In this document: piece after piece, positions 43,187-51,648 of the stretch
Position numbering within the stretch: the stretch's first letter is position 1
Layout of the letters: every line of letters starts with the position of its first letter
Origin: Corallococcus sp. AS-1-6
GTDB taxonomy: Bacteria > Myxococcota > Myxococcia > Myxococcales > Myxococcaceae
Direction: 5' to 3'
Assembly: GCF_020037015.1 (NCBI RefSeq)
Contig: NZ_JAIQDE010000025.1
Coordinates: 1 to 64,000 of the forward strand
Length of the DNA stretch: 64,000 nucleotides
Made by a program: the position numbers and the translations under genes
The notes under the pieces: model-generated
Databases searched by the model: none
What the model was told of the DNA's origin: nothing
The model's input: the letters and a program-made list of their open reading frames with translations, nothing else

Positions 43187-44296
43187 ATGAGCGAGCGCGA
43201 GTCGATGAAGCTGCGGGAGCTGAAGGAAGTCGCCCATGCGCTGTACCAGCGGGGGAGGTACGCGCAGTGCGTGGAAACGTACGCGCAGCTCGCCAAGCGG
43301 CTGCCACGCGACGCGAATGTGCGCGTCCGGCTGGCGGAGGCGTGCCGCCGCGCGGGGCAGAAGGCGCAAGCGATCGCCGCCTACCGTGAAGCCGCGCAGG
43401 TGCTGTTGTCACTGGGTTGCGAGTCCCGCGCGCGGGGCGCGCTGAAGGCCGCGCTGGAGTTGGACCCACGAGACCCGACGTTGCAGTTGGAGGTGGTGCG
43501 GATGGGACAGGGCGCGGTGACGCCGACGGCGATGGAGGACGAGGAGCTCTACCGCTTCGACCGGCTGCCTCCGCCGACGCCGCCGCCCGCGCGGATGCGC
43601 AGCGTGCCGCCGCCTCCGCCGCCGCCCTTCGTGCTCAACGCCGCGCAGGAGACGGACGCATCGCGAGGTCTTCCGGTGGCGCCCCCCATCGCGCCGGTGA
43701 ACGTGCGTGGAGCGCCGGGAGTGATGCCGGGGCCGGGACGGCAGGCGGTGCTGCCCCATCCGCGCCCTGTCGCACCGGCGCGGGACTCCGCGACGGAGAC
43801 GATGTCGCGCTCGATGTCGCAGGTGGCGTCGCGCGCGCCGGAGGCCGAGCCGTTGCCGAAGGTCATCGTGTCGATGTCCGCGTTCGGGGATCCGCCGGCG
43901 GCTGGCGCCGCGCGGCCGGCAGGCCCTACGCCTCCGGGCATCACGCCGGTCGCGGTGGAAAGGAACGTGCCCCAGAAGGCCCTGCCGGCCGTGCCGCTGG
44001 GCCTGCCCGCGCTGCCGCGGAGTCCTCCGCGCGTGCCGCCCACGGTGAGTCCTGCACTGACTCCGGAGCGCCCCACGGTGAAGGTCATCGCGCTGCTGAA
44101 CCGCGCGTCCGAGCCCCAGCCGACGCCGCCTCCGGCCGCGGTGATGCCCTACAAGCCGGAGATGCGCCGCCTGGCGCCGAACGTGGTGGCCCTGCGCGTG
44201 TCGCCGCAGGCACGCTGGGTCATCATCCGTTCGCAGAGCGACCTGGAGGTGAGCCGTTCGGAGGAGCTTCCTGGCGAGCCCGCCGCCGCGCATTGA
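43187..44296 (+). CDS. TPR protein with long Pro-rich tail
   Basis: A 369-residue cytoplasmic protein. The first 110 residues hold about two to three TPR-like helix pairs (LKEVAHALYQRGRYAQCVET, ANVRVRLAEACRRAGQKAQA, ESRARGALKAALELDPRDPT). The rest is a Pro/Ala-rich disordered region with long PPPPPP runs, ending in a short beta-like segment (APNVVALRVSPQARWVIIRS). TPRs suggest protein-protein contact; no partner is evident. ATG at 43187 is preferred because the upstream frame is Arg/Gly-rich. Confidence 0.75.
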   Translation: MSERESMKLRELKEVAHALYQRGRYAQCVETYAQLAKRLPRDANVRVRLAEACRRAGQKAQAIAAYREAAQVLLSLGCESRARGALKAALELDPRDPTLQLEVVRMGQGAVTPTAMEDEELYRFDRLPPPTPPPARMRSVPPPPPPPFVLNAAQETDASRGLPVAPPIAPVNVRGAPGVMPGPGRQAVLPHPRPVAPARDSATETMSRSMSQVASRAPEAEPLPKVIVSMSAFGDPPAAGAARPAGPTPPGITPVAVERNVPQKALPAVPLGLPALPRSPPRVPPTVSPALTPERPTVKVIALLNRASEPQPTPPPAAVMPYKPEMRRLAPNVVALRVSPQARWVIIRSQSDLEVSRSEELPGEPAAAH

Positions 44297-44399
44297 GGCG
44301 TGGGTGGGTGGGCGGCCATCCCGCGCCTCCGCCTTTGTCTGACATTGCATGCTCAAATGACTCTCACGGGGCGTCCCAGACTCCGGAGAGGGCTTCCGC

Positions 44400-44939
44400 A
44401 TGCAACGCTGGTGGTTGATTCCGTTGGGGGTCGTGCTGCTGACGGGCTGTGGCGGCGTCACGCGAGCGGTGCGTCTGGAAACAGGCAGGGGTGCACCCAT
44501 CGTGGTCACTCCTTCCTCGGGCGGCACGCCGGTGGAAGTGGACGAGGAGGACTTCGAGGAAGCCGTCGCGGTGCTGGCCCAGGCCGTGCGTCCGGCTCCG
44601 CGGCCTCAGGATGCGGCACGGCGTCTCTGGCAGGTGGAGCCGCGCAGTGGTTCGTATCTCCATGACCCGCGCGGCCGCAAGGATTGGCACCACATCGTCG
44701 AGCAGACCCCGGGCAACGTGCAGCGGTTCGGCCCCCAGGCCCTTCACAACACCGAGAACGTCATCCCGCTGGACAAGCGCCTGCACACGGATGTCAGTGG
44801 CCTCTACTCCTCGATTCGCCGTGCGATCACACAGTCGAATCTACAAACCGTGCGACAGTGGTTGAGCACGCAGTCCTACGAGGCCCAACGCGAGTTCGGC
44901 CTGATCGCCATCGAGAACGTGCGGAAGGGAGTCTGGTGA
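44400..44939 (+). CDS. Lipoprotein nuclease toxin, SitA-like (WHH/HNH type)
   Basis: A 179-residue lipoprotein with lipobox LLTGC, then a linker with an acidic helix (VEVDEEDFEEAVAVLAQAVR) like those of Myxococcus SitA outer-membrane-exchange toxins. The C-terminal 90 residues hold a likely HNH/EndoVII-type nuclease: DWHHIVEQ, then NTENVIPLDKRLHTDVSGLY, giving paired His, Asn and His. The toxin would reach kin by lipoprotein transfer and cut nucleic acid unless the recipient has the immunity gene (inference from SitA biology). The stop overlaps the DUF2019 gene (TGATG), the expected toxin-immunity arrangement. Confidence 0.75.
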   Translation: MQRWWLIPLGVVLLTGCGGVTRAVRLETGRGAPIVVTPSSGGTPVEVDEEDFEEAVAVLAQAVRPAPRPQDAARRLWQVEPRSGSYLHDPRGRKDWHHIVEQTPGNVQRFGPQALHNTENVIPLDKRLHTDVSGLYSSIRRAITQSNLQTVRQWLSTQSYEAQREFGLIAIENVRKGVW

Positions 44940-45289
44940 TGACGTTGCAGGAGCTGGTCGAGCAGGTCGCGAAGCACGTCGCCGCGCAGACCGACGCCAT
45001 CCACCGAGGCGACCCCAGGACCGGAAACAAGCACGCCAGGAAGTACGGGGCCGCGCTCGATCAACTCATGGCCCATGGCGATGCCGGGCGGGACGCGCTC
45101 CTGGTGCTGTTCAAGCACGAGCGCACGGATGTCCGTGCCGCGGCAGCGGCCCAACTGCTCCGCTACCGGACGGAGGAAGCCACCGCCGTCCTGGAGATGG
45201 CAGCGAAAGAGGGAGGCATCGGCGCTATCGACGCCATCATGGCCCTCAAGCACTGGAGGGAAGGCACCTGGTCCCTGGACCCGGCATAG
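44939..45289 (+). CDS. DUF2019 protein, probable immunity partner
   Basis: A 116-residue helical protein (MTLQELVEQVAKHVAAQTDA), with the later NKHARKYGAALDQLMAHGDAGRDALLVLFKHERTDVRAAAAAQLLR that I recognise as DUF2019. HEAT-like helices suit a binding and neutralising role. It overlaps the nuclease toxin gene by one base. DUF2019 proteins are common next to polymorphic lipoprotein toxins in myxobacteria, so a SitI-like immunity role is inferred. Confidence 0.75.
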   Translation: MTLQELVEQVAKHVAAQTDAIHRGDPRTGNKHARKYGAALDQLMAHGDAGRDALLVLFKHERTDVRAAAAAQLLRYRTEEATAVLEMAAKEGGIGAIDAIMALKHWREGTWSLDPA

Positions 45290-45296
45290 CCCTGGC

Positions 45297-45578
45297 CTAC
45301 ATGGACACGGACTTGGCCGGGTCGATGAGGCTCTGGAGCGGATCCGTGGCCTCCGCGGTCTCCTGCTCCACGTCCGGCTCGGAGGCGCGGACCTGCGCCT
45401 CGCAGTGGTTGCTCTTCCGGTTCTGATGGCAGTGGCGGATGCCGTACACGTGATGGCACCCGCAAGGATCCACGCGCTTCTTGGCGCACAGCGACGGATT
45501 GAACACCGGAGCCGCCGTCATCTCCACCGGCCCCGCCTGCAACGCCACCGCCAGCACCATCCCCGTCAAAAACCCCAT
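45297..45578 (-). CDS. Small secreted Cys/His-rich protein
   Basis: A 93-residue precursor with a signal peptide (MGFLTGMVLAVALQAGPVEM). The mature part has a compact CGCHHVYGIRHCHQNRKSNHC cluster, rich in Cys and His, plus one further Cys upstream, which suggests metal binding or disulfides. The C-terminal 35 residues are acidic. AAGGGGG lies before the ATG. Function unknown. It is convergent with the DUF2019 gene and divergent from rtcB. Confidence 0.6.
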   Translation of the reverse strand: MGFLTGMVLAVALQAGPVEMTAAPVFNPSLCAKKRVDPCGCHHVYGIRHCHQNRKSNHCEAQVRASEPDVEQETAEATDPLQSLIDPAKSVSM

Positions 45579-45813
45579 CGCCCACCCCCTTGATGCACGC
45601 TGCAGAAATGGGAATGCCGATCCGCCGCCGCAACCCCCAGGCTTGTCTGAATGCCACTCCGTGCACTCCCGGCCGTTCCTTGCGTCCACCCCACGGGGTT
45701 TGCGCTCGACGCGCGCCAGGCAGGCAGCCAATCGTGTGTCCGGAAACCGGCACCGTCAGGGATGCAGGAGGGCTTCGTCCCTGCCGCGGGTTCACCCACC
45801 TGGGGGATTCACC

Positions 45814-47172
45814 ATGAGCTGGAAGCAACACCTGGAAAAGGTCTCCGAGGCCCACTACGTCCTGCCGCGCACCAAGACCATGCGCGTGCACGCGGACCTG
45901 TTCCTCTCCGACAAGCTCCTCTGGGGGGAGGAAGGCAACCCGGAAGCCCCCCCGCTGGAAGACGCCGTCTTCGATCAGGTCGTCAACGCCGCCACCTTCC
46001 CCGGCGTCACCCGCGTCGCCGTCACGCCCGACTGTCACGTGGGCTATGGCGTCCCCATCGGCACCATCGTGGAGACGGACGGCACCCTGCTGCCCACCGC
46101 CGCCGGCTACGACATCGGCTGCGGCATGGTCCAGCTTCAGACCTCCCTCACCATGGAGGACGTCGCCGACCCCGCGAAGCGCCGCCAGTGGATCGACGAG
46201 GTGACCGACCGCATCGCCGTGGGCGTGGGCGCCACCCGGGCGCGCAAGCAGCGCCGGCTCAGCGAACCCACCCTCAGGGAGGTCCTGCGCCACGGCGCCA
46301 AGGCCCTGGGCCGCAGCCGCTCCGTCACCGAGCGCGACTTCATCCCCGTGGAGGACACCGGCGTGTCCATCCCCGAGCGCGCCTTCGACAAGCGCGGGCA
46401 GTTGGGCAGCCTGGGCGGCGGCAACCACTTCACCGAGATGCAGGTGGATGAGACGGGCCGCGTCTGGGTGATGCTCCACACCGGCAGCCGGGGCTTCGGC
46501 TGGAACATCGCGAAGCACTTCTTCGTGGCGGGCGCCGCGCAGTTGGGCCTCAAGAGCCACAGCGAGGACTTCGTCTGGCTGGACGCGGACAGCGCCCTGG
46601 GCCGCAGCTACTGGAACCTGCACAACATGGCGGCCAACTTCGCCGTGGCCAACCGGCTGCTCATCGGCGAGGCCGTGTGCGAGGCGCTCGAGGACGTGTT
46701 CGGCGGCACCGCGAACATCTACTACGAGATCAGCCACAACCTCATCCAGCGCGAGGGCGGCAGGTTCGTCGCGCGCAAGGGCGCCACGCGGGCCTTCCCC
46801 GCCGGCCACCCGGCCCTCAAGGGCACGACGTGGGAGGCCACCGGGCACCCCATCCTCATCCCGGGCTCCATGGAGACGGGCAGCGCCATCCTCTTCGCGC
46901 AAGCGGGGGCGGAGCAGTCCATCTACTCGGTGAACCACGGCGCCGGCCGGCGGATGTCCCGCGCCGCCGCGCGCCGGCAGCTCCAGCAGGAGGAGACGGA
47001 CCGGCGCATGGCGGAGGCCGGCATCCTGCTCAACACCCGCACCACGCCGCTGGACGAGTCCGGGCCCTGCTACAAGAACCTGGATGATGTCCTGGAGACG
47101 GTGGAGCAGGCCGGACTCGCCCGGGTGGCCCACCGCCTCAAGCCGGTGGCCTGCATCAAGGGCGCGGACTGA
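45814..47172 (+). CDS. rtcB: RtcB-type RNA-splicing/repair ligase
   Basis: A 452-residue enzyme that joins RNA 2',3'-cyclic phosphate or 3'-phosphate ends to 5'-OH ends using GTP and Mn. Landmarks: VTPDCHVGYGVPIG, YDIGCGM (Cys ligand, about residue 100), SLGGGNHFTE, HTGSRGFG (His about 222) and YSVNHGAGRRMSR, whose His is guanylated (about 374). Full family length. No Archease or rtcA/rtcR is seen nearby. The Pnkp-like gene at 15723-16949 is the only other end-processing enzyme in the window. Confidence 0.9.
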   Translation: MSWKQHLEKVSEAHYVLPRTKTMRVHADLFLSDKLLWGEEGNPEAPPLEDAVFDQVVNAATFPGVTRVAVTPDCHVGYGVPIGTIVETDGTLLPTAAGYDIGCGMVQLQTSLTMEDVADPAKRRQWIDEVTDRIAVGVGATRARKQRRLSEPTLREVLRHGAKALGRSRSVTERDFIPVEDTGVSIPERAFDKRGQLGSLGGGNHFTEMQVDETGRVWVMLHTGSRGFGWNIAKHFFVAGAAQLGLKSHSEDFVWLDADSALGRSYWNLHNMAANFAVANRLLIGEAVCEALEDVFGGTANIYYEISHNLIQREGGRFVARKGATRAFPAGHPALKGTTWEATGHPILIPGSMETGSAILFAQAGAEQSIYSVNHGAGRRMSRAAARRQLQQEETDRRMAEAGILLNTRTTPLDESGPCYKNLDDVLETVEQAGLARVAHRLKPVACIKGAD

Positions 47173-47236
47173 CGGGGTAGGACTCGTGGGGGAGGCCGGG
47201 CGGCGCTAGAGTGGGCGCCAGCCTGGAGCCCCACCC

Positions 47237-48169
47237 ATGCCCCCGTCCCCCACCCCCTCCCGGGAAGCCGAACTGGCGCGCGCCGAAGCCGACATGGCCC
47301 GGCTGGAAGCACAGCTCGCCGAACAGGTGGCCCGCGCCGCCGCTGAAGCCGCCGCGTTGAGCGAGCGGCTCGTCCGCATGCGCCAGGCCCTGGCCCGGCC
47401 GGAGCATGCCGGGGACTCGCGCCTGTCCCAGTGGGCCCTGCGCCTGGAGGACACCGAGTCCCCCGAGCCGTCCCCGGAGCTCGCGCGCCTGCGGGAGAAG
47501 GCCCTGGACGCGCGCGAGGCCGCGCTGGACACGCGCCGCCAGGCCGGGCTGGACCTCCAGTCCGCGCTGCGCGTGCAGCAGGAGGACGCCGCCCGGGTGG
47601 AGAAGGCGCTGACGTCCGCCGAGTCCGACCTGAAGCGCGTGGAGGACGCCGCCAAGGCCCGAGCGGAGGCCGAGGCGAAGGCCCGCCGCGCGGCGGAGGC
47701 GGAGACCCAGAAGGTCGTCCCGCCCGCGGCCCTGCGGCCGTCCCAGGAGAAGCTGCCGACCGAGGCGCCGACGCGCGCGGAGCGGCTCCCGGCGCGCGCG
47801 CCCGTGGCCGTCACTCCGGCGAAGAGCGACGCGCGCAAGGCGGGCCGGGTGCGGATGCACACGACCATCGACACGCGCAGTGACTCCAACTTCTTCACCG
47901 GCTTCTCGATGGACATCAGCGAGGGCGGCATCTTCATCGCCACGGTGGAGGCGGTGCCGCGCGGCACGCCGGTGGAGCTGGACTTCACGCTGCCGGGGGG
48001 CCGGCCGCTGACGGTGAACGGCGTGGTGCGCTGGGCGCGCGACGGCAACGACCGCACCCCGGACCTGATGCCGGGCGTGGGCGTGCAGTTCACCACGCTG
48101 CCGCCGGAGGTGGCGCACGCCATCTCGTCGTTCGTGGCGACGCGCGACCCGATGTTCTACCCGGACTGA
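47237..48169 (+). CDS. Coiled-coil and PilZ-like protein (TIGR02266 type)
   Basis: A 310-residue cytoplasmic protein. Residues 1-150 are a long Ala/Glu/Arg coiled coil. A linker leads to a PilZ-like domain at about 210-305: RVRMHTTIDTRSDSNFFTGF, MDISEGGIFIATVEAVPRG (the DxSxxG motif), then VNGVVRWARDG. This resembles TIGR02266, a PilZ-like family typical of myxobacteria, in which the RxxxR motif is usually lost, so c-di-GMP binding is uncertain. It follows rtcB by 64 bp and could be cotranscribed. Confidence 0.8.
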   Translation: MPPSPTPSREAELARAEADMARLEAQLAEQVARAAAEAAALSERLVRMRQALARPEHAGDSRLSQWALRLEDTESPEPSPELARLREKALDAREAALDTRRQAGLDLQSALRVQQEDAARVEKALTSAESDLKRVEDAAKARAEAEAKARRAAEAETQKVVPPAALRPSQEKLPTEAPTRAERLPARAPVAVTPAKSDARKAGRVRMHTTIDTRSDSNFFTGFSMDISEGGIFIATVEAVPRGTPVELDFTLPGGRPLTVNGVVRWARDGNDRTPDLMPGVGVQFTTLPPEVAHAISSFVATRDPMFYPD

Positions 48170-48311
48170 GGGGCCCGGGTGCCCCAGGGGCGCAGGGGCG
48201 TGAGGAGCACGACCAGCAATCCCCACACGATCGGCCCCTGTAACACGCGTGACACTCGTCGACAGGTGCCTTCTCCGGCCCTTCGGCCAATGCTATGCGC
48301 ATCCCAGTAAT

Positions 48312-48335
48312 TCAATTTTAACTTGTAAAAATTGA
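48312..48335. promoter_or_regulatory. AT-rich inverted repeat upstream of the metallophosphatase gene
   Basis: TCAATTTT (48312-48319) and AAAATTGA (48328-48335) around AACTTGTA. It lies about 20-40 bp before the TTG start and is far more AT-rich than its surroundings. It likely contains the promoter or a regulator site. Confidence 0.5.
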
Positions 48336-48353
48336 CTTCACTGGGAGCACATC

Positions 48354-49790
48354 TTGAAGCCTTCTTCCCTCCTCGTGTCCCTGGCCCTGGCCGGCGTGCT
48401 GTCCGCCTGCGGTCCTGGCGAGGTGCCTGAACCCCAGCATCTGGGAAGCACCACGGCGGCCCTGGACTGCGCCGCGCTCAGCAAGCCCGTGTATCACCGG
48501 GTGCGGCCGTCCACGGGCGACGGCCTCCTCACCCTCAACGCGAACGAGGCCGCCAACGCGGCCACCACCTACGGCTACACCGACGACCTGGGCACGCCCT
48601 TCAAGGCCGCGAGCTCCTCCGGCACCGGCCTGTCCCCCGTCTACCGGCTCTACAGCCCCAGCCGCCTCGAGCACATCGTCACCATCGACGCGACCGAGCG
48701 CTCGAACCTCATCGCCTCCGGCTTCACCACCGACGAGGGCGTTGGCTTCTATGCGTCCAAGACGGCGGACGCGTGCCTCGTGCCCGTCTACCGCTTCGAC
48801 AACCCGGGCCTGAAGAAACACCGCCACGCCGTCACCCAGGCGGAGCGCGACGCGCTCACCGCCGCGGGCTGGACCAACGAGGGCATCCAGTTCTACGCCG
48901 CGCCCACCACGGTGGACACGAAGTTCACCTTCGTCGTCATCCCCGACACCCAGCAGGAGACGGTCTACGCCCCCACCCGGCTCACCCAGCGCATGCAGTG
49001 GATCGCCGACAACAAGACGGCCCAGGACATCCGCTTCGTGATGCACACCGGAGACCTGCTGGACTGGGACACGCCCGACCACCTCCACTACCAGCGCGCC
49101 AGTGATTCGTATCAGGTGCTCGACGCCGCGCAGATTCCCTACGCCATCGCCCTGGGCAACCACGACACGGCGGCCGTGTGCCAGGGCGGCAGCGCGTGCC
49201 CCGGCGACGTCAACGCCAACCTGCGCAACACCACCACCTTCAACACCTACTTCCCGCTGTCCCGCTTCAAGGCCCTGGGCGGCGTGTTCGAGTCCGGCAA
49301 GTGTGACAACGCCTACCACACGTTCAACGCGGGCGGCCTGAACTGGCTGGTGTTGAACCTGGAGCTGTGGGCCCGCACGAACGCCGTGAACTGGGCGAAG
49401 ACCGTGCTGGCCCAGTACCCCCGGCACAACGTCATCATCATCACCCACTCGCACCTGAACAGCAGCGGCGGCATCGAGCAGTCCAACGGCGGCTACGGCA
49501 ACAACAGCCCCCAGTACGTGTTCGACAACCTCATCAAGCAGTACGCCAACGTGCGCTTCGTCTTCTCCGGCCACGTGGGCAACGCCGCCTACCGCACCGA
49601 CACCGGCGTGAACGGCAACACCGTCTACCAGATGCTCAACACGTTCCACGACGGCACCACCAATCCGACGCGGCTCGTGGAGGTGGACACCGCCGCCAAC
49701 ACCATCAGCACGCGCGTCTACGCGCCGCTGACGAACACGGAGCGGGCGGACGGCGTGAAGGCGTACAGCAACGTGAACTGGGTGCGCTGA
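48354..49790 (+). CDS. Secreted lipoprotein metallophosphatase with DUF5648-like N-terminus
   Basis: A 478-residue lipoprotein with lipobox GVLSAC. TTG start, supported by GGGAG 8 bases upstream. Residues about 40-185 hold beta-propeller-like DUF5648 repeats (PVYRLYSPSRLEHIVTIDAT, VPVYRFDNPGLKKHRHAV). The C-terminal 290 residues are a calcineurin-like phosphoesterase: VVIPDTQQE, FVMHTGDLLDWDTP, IALGNHDTAAV, IIITHSHLNSSGG and FVFSGHVGNAA hold the metal ligands. Predicted extracellular phosphatase or nuclease for phosphate scavenging. A terminator hairpin follows (49815-49845). Confidence 0.85.
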   Translation: MKPSSLLVSLALAGVLSACGPGEVPEPQHLGSTTAALDCAALSKPVYHRVRPSTGDGLLTLNANEAANAATTYGYTDDLGTPFKAASSSGTGLSPVYRLYSPSRLEHIVTIDATERSNLIASGFTTDEGVGFYASKTADACLVPVYRFDNPGLKKHRHAVTQAERDALTAAGWTNEGIQFYAAPTTVDTKFTFVVIPDTQQETVYAPTRLTQRMQWIADNKTAQDIRFVMHTGDLLDWDTPDHLHYQRASDSYQVLDAAQIPYAIALGNHDTAAVCQGGSACPGDVNANLRNTTTFNTYFPLSRFKALGGVFESGKCDNAYHTFNAGGLNWLVLNLELWARTNAVNWAKTVLAQYPRHNVIIITHSHLNSSGGIEQSNGGYGNNSPQYVFDNLIKQYANVRFVFSGHVGNAAYRTDTGVNGNTVYQMLNTFHDGTTNPTRLVEVDTAANTISTRVYAPLTNTERADGVKAYSNVNWVR

Positions 49791-50136
49791 ACAGGCACCC
49801 CGGATGAGACACGCGAGCCCGCTTCCCCGTCGGAGAAGCGGGCTCCGTCACCTGACCACATCCGTGGGGACACGTCAGACGCGGACCTGGACCTGTCAGA
49901 GCCCGCTGGCCAGCCGCCCCCCGGGGCCGCCATTCGTCACCCGGGTGGGGTCCCTGGCGGTGGACATCCGGGCTTCCGGCATGCCGGCGGGGCAATCCCT
50001 ATCTTACCGGCGCCATCCGTCGGATACCGGACCGGCCCCCGTGGCAGGGGGTGAAACACGGGTCCTGTCTCTGGCAGGAAGCAAGACAACCCATGAGGGG
50101 GTGGGACCGCGTCCCCCCTGAAGGAGTCCCTGTCAC
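49791..50136 (+). other. 346-bp intergenic region with several hairpins
   Basis: GAGCCCGCTTC (49815-49825) and GAAGCGGGCTC (49835-49845) form an 11-bp stem, the likely terminator of the metallophosphatase gene, though without a T-run. A perfect 12-bp palindrome CCGGCATGCCGG lies near 49977. A GGGAC/GTCCC hairpin sits just before the cupin's AAGGAG site (about 50104-50116). No gene seen. Confidence 0.45.
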
Positions 50137-50571
50137 ATGAGCACCATCCTCCGGACCCCACCCCTCGCCGGGGGCCGTCCCCCTCGCTGGGATTCACGCC
50201 GCCGCGCCCCGGCGGCCTCCGCGGCCCTTCCCCCCGTGGAGAAGGTCAACCTGGCCCACGCCTCCACCGACCTGCCGGCGCCTGGCATTGCCCGGCCCGT
50301 GGGCATGCTCCACGGCCAGCCCGTGCACCTGGTGCGGCTGACGGGCACCGGCCCCTGGTGCCGGCACGTCACCGGCGATGCCCTGTTCTTCGTCACCCGG
50401 GGCACCCTGCGCGTGGAGCTGCGCGAGCGCACCGTGGACCTGGAGGAAGGCGAGCTGCTCATCGTCCCCCGCGGCGTCGAGCACCGCCCCGTCGCTGACG
50501 CGGAGGCGCTGGTGCTGATGTCCGCTCCACCGCTCGCGGGTGACGCGGACGGGCGGCCTCCCGCTCCCTGA
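50137..50571 (+). CDS. Cupin-domain protein
   Basis: A 144-residue small protein with a cupin barrel in the last 95 residues. The pattern is HLVRLTGTGPWCRHVTGDALFFVTRGTLRVELRE, then LEEGELLIVPRGVEHRPVADA, which matches the two cupin motifs. The first (HxH) is mostly replaced, with His only in WCRHVTGD, while the second keeps PxGVEH. A small-molecule-binding or isomerase-like role is possible. AAGGAG lies before the ATG. The 35 N-terminal residues are Arg/Pro-rich. Confidence 0.8.
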   Translation: MSTILRTPPLAGGRPPRWDSRRRAPAASAALPPVEKVNLAHASTDLPAPGIARPVGMLHGQPVHLVRLTGTGPWCRHVTGDALFFVTRGTLRVELRERTVDLEEGELLIVPRGVEHRPVADAEALVLMSAPPLAGDADGRPPAP

Positions 50572-50742
50572 GGGGTGTCCCGCCGCCCCCCGGGCGGGCG
50601 AGCCCTCGTCCTGGCCGGGCGCGGTGATTCCTCCCAGCGAGCCCACGGCGCACTTTTGCCCTGAACGAACGGAAGGAGGCTTCCCGCGTCGGTCCAACCG
50701 CCGCCGGACGGCCGCCGCCTTTCACGAGGAGCAGGAGCCGCC

Positions 50743-51642
50743 ATGCGCATCCACCACCTGAACTGCACCACGATGTGCCCGCCCGGCCGGCGGCTCATGG
50801 ATGGACGGCGCGGCTTCACCGGCCCGGCGGCGCTCACCTGCCACTGTCTGGCGTTGGAGACGCCGCGCGGCCTGGTGCTGGTGGACACCGGCTTTGGTCT
50901 CCATGACGTGTACGCGCCCCGCGTGCGGCTCAACAGCCTGTTCCGCGACGTGCTCTGCCGCCCCGCCCTGGCGGAGGAATCCACCGCCATCCGCCAGCTC
51001 GAACGCCTGGGCTTCCAGGCCAGCGACGTGCGCGACATCGTCCTCACGCACCTGGACTTCGACCATGCGGGCGGCCTGGATGACTTCCCCCACGCGCGCG
51101 TGCACGTGCTGGCGGAGGAGTACCGCGTGGCCACCGCGCAGCGGACCTGGCTGGACCGCGCGCGCTTCCGCCCGCAGCAGTGGTCCCAGGAGACGCGCTG
51201 GGAGACCTACGTCCCGAACCGGGGCGAAGGCTGGTTCGGCTTCGACTGCGTGCGCGAGCTCACCGGGCTGCCGCCGGAAATCCTGCTGGTGCCGCTCGTG
51301 GGCCACACGCTGGGACACGCGGGCGTGGCCATCGACACCGGGGACCGGTGGCTGCTGCACGCGGGCGACGCGTACTTCTACCACGGCGAGATGGACCTGG
51401 ACCGCTACCGGTGCACCTCCGGCCTGCGCGCCTACCAGAAGCTGATGCAGAAGGACGGGTGGATGCGCTGGTACAACCTGCGCCGGCTGCGCGAGCTGGT
51501 GCAGCGCCACGGCGAACAGGTGACGGTGTTCTGCGCGCACGACTCGCTGGAGTTCGAGCGGCTGGAGGAGCGCGAGAAGCTGCCCGCGGACTTCCCCATC
51601 CAGCCCGGCCTCGTCGCCCCCGTGCCTTCGCTGCACCTGTAG
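50743..51642 (+). CDS. Metallo-beta-lactamase-fold hydrolase (lactonase-like)
   Basis: A 299-residue cytoplasmic enzyme. Zinc-site motifs are THLDFDHAGGLDDF (HxDxDH variant of HxHxDH), LVGHTLGHAGVAI, LLHAGDAYFYHG and VFCAHDSLEF. N-terminal VLVDTGFGLHDVY is typical. This layout resembles AHL-lactonase and related hydrolases, but the second His of the first motif is Asp, so substrate is open. CAGGAG lies before the ATG. It is convergent with the membrane histidine kinase (6 bp apart). Confidence 0.85.
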   Translation: MRIHHLNCTTMCPPGRRLMDGRRGFTGPAALTCHCLALETPRGLVLVDTGFGLHDVYAPRVRLNSLFRDVLCRPALAEESTAIRQLERLGFQASDVRDIVLTHLDFDHAGGLDDFPHARVHVLAEEYRVATAQRTWLDRARFRPQQWSQETRWETYVPNRGEGWFGFDCVRELTGLPPEILLVPLVGHTLGHAGVAIDTGDRWLLHAGDAYFYHGEMDLDRYRCTSGLRAYQKLMQKDGWMRWYNLRRLRELVQRHGEQVTVFCAHDSLEFERLEEREKLPADFPIQPGLVAPVPSLHL

Positions 51643-51648
51643 CGGGCG

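Noticed and set aside
50010-50136. Cobalamin-type riboswitch before the cupin gene
   Set aside because: Some G-rich and GGCAGGA-like stretches occur, but no box in the proper order.
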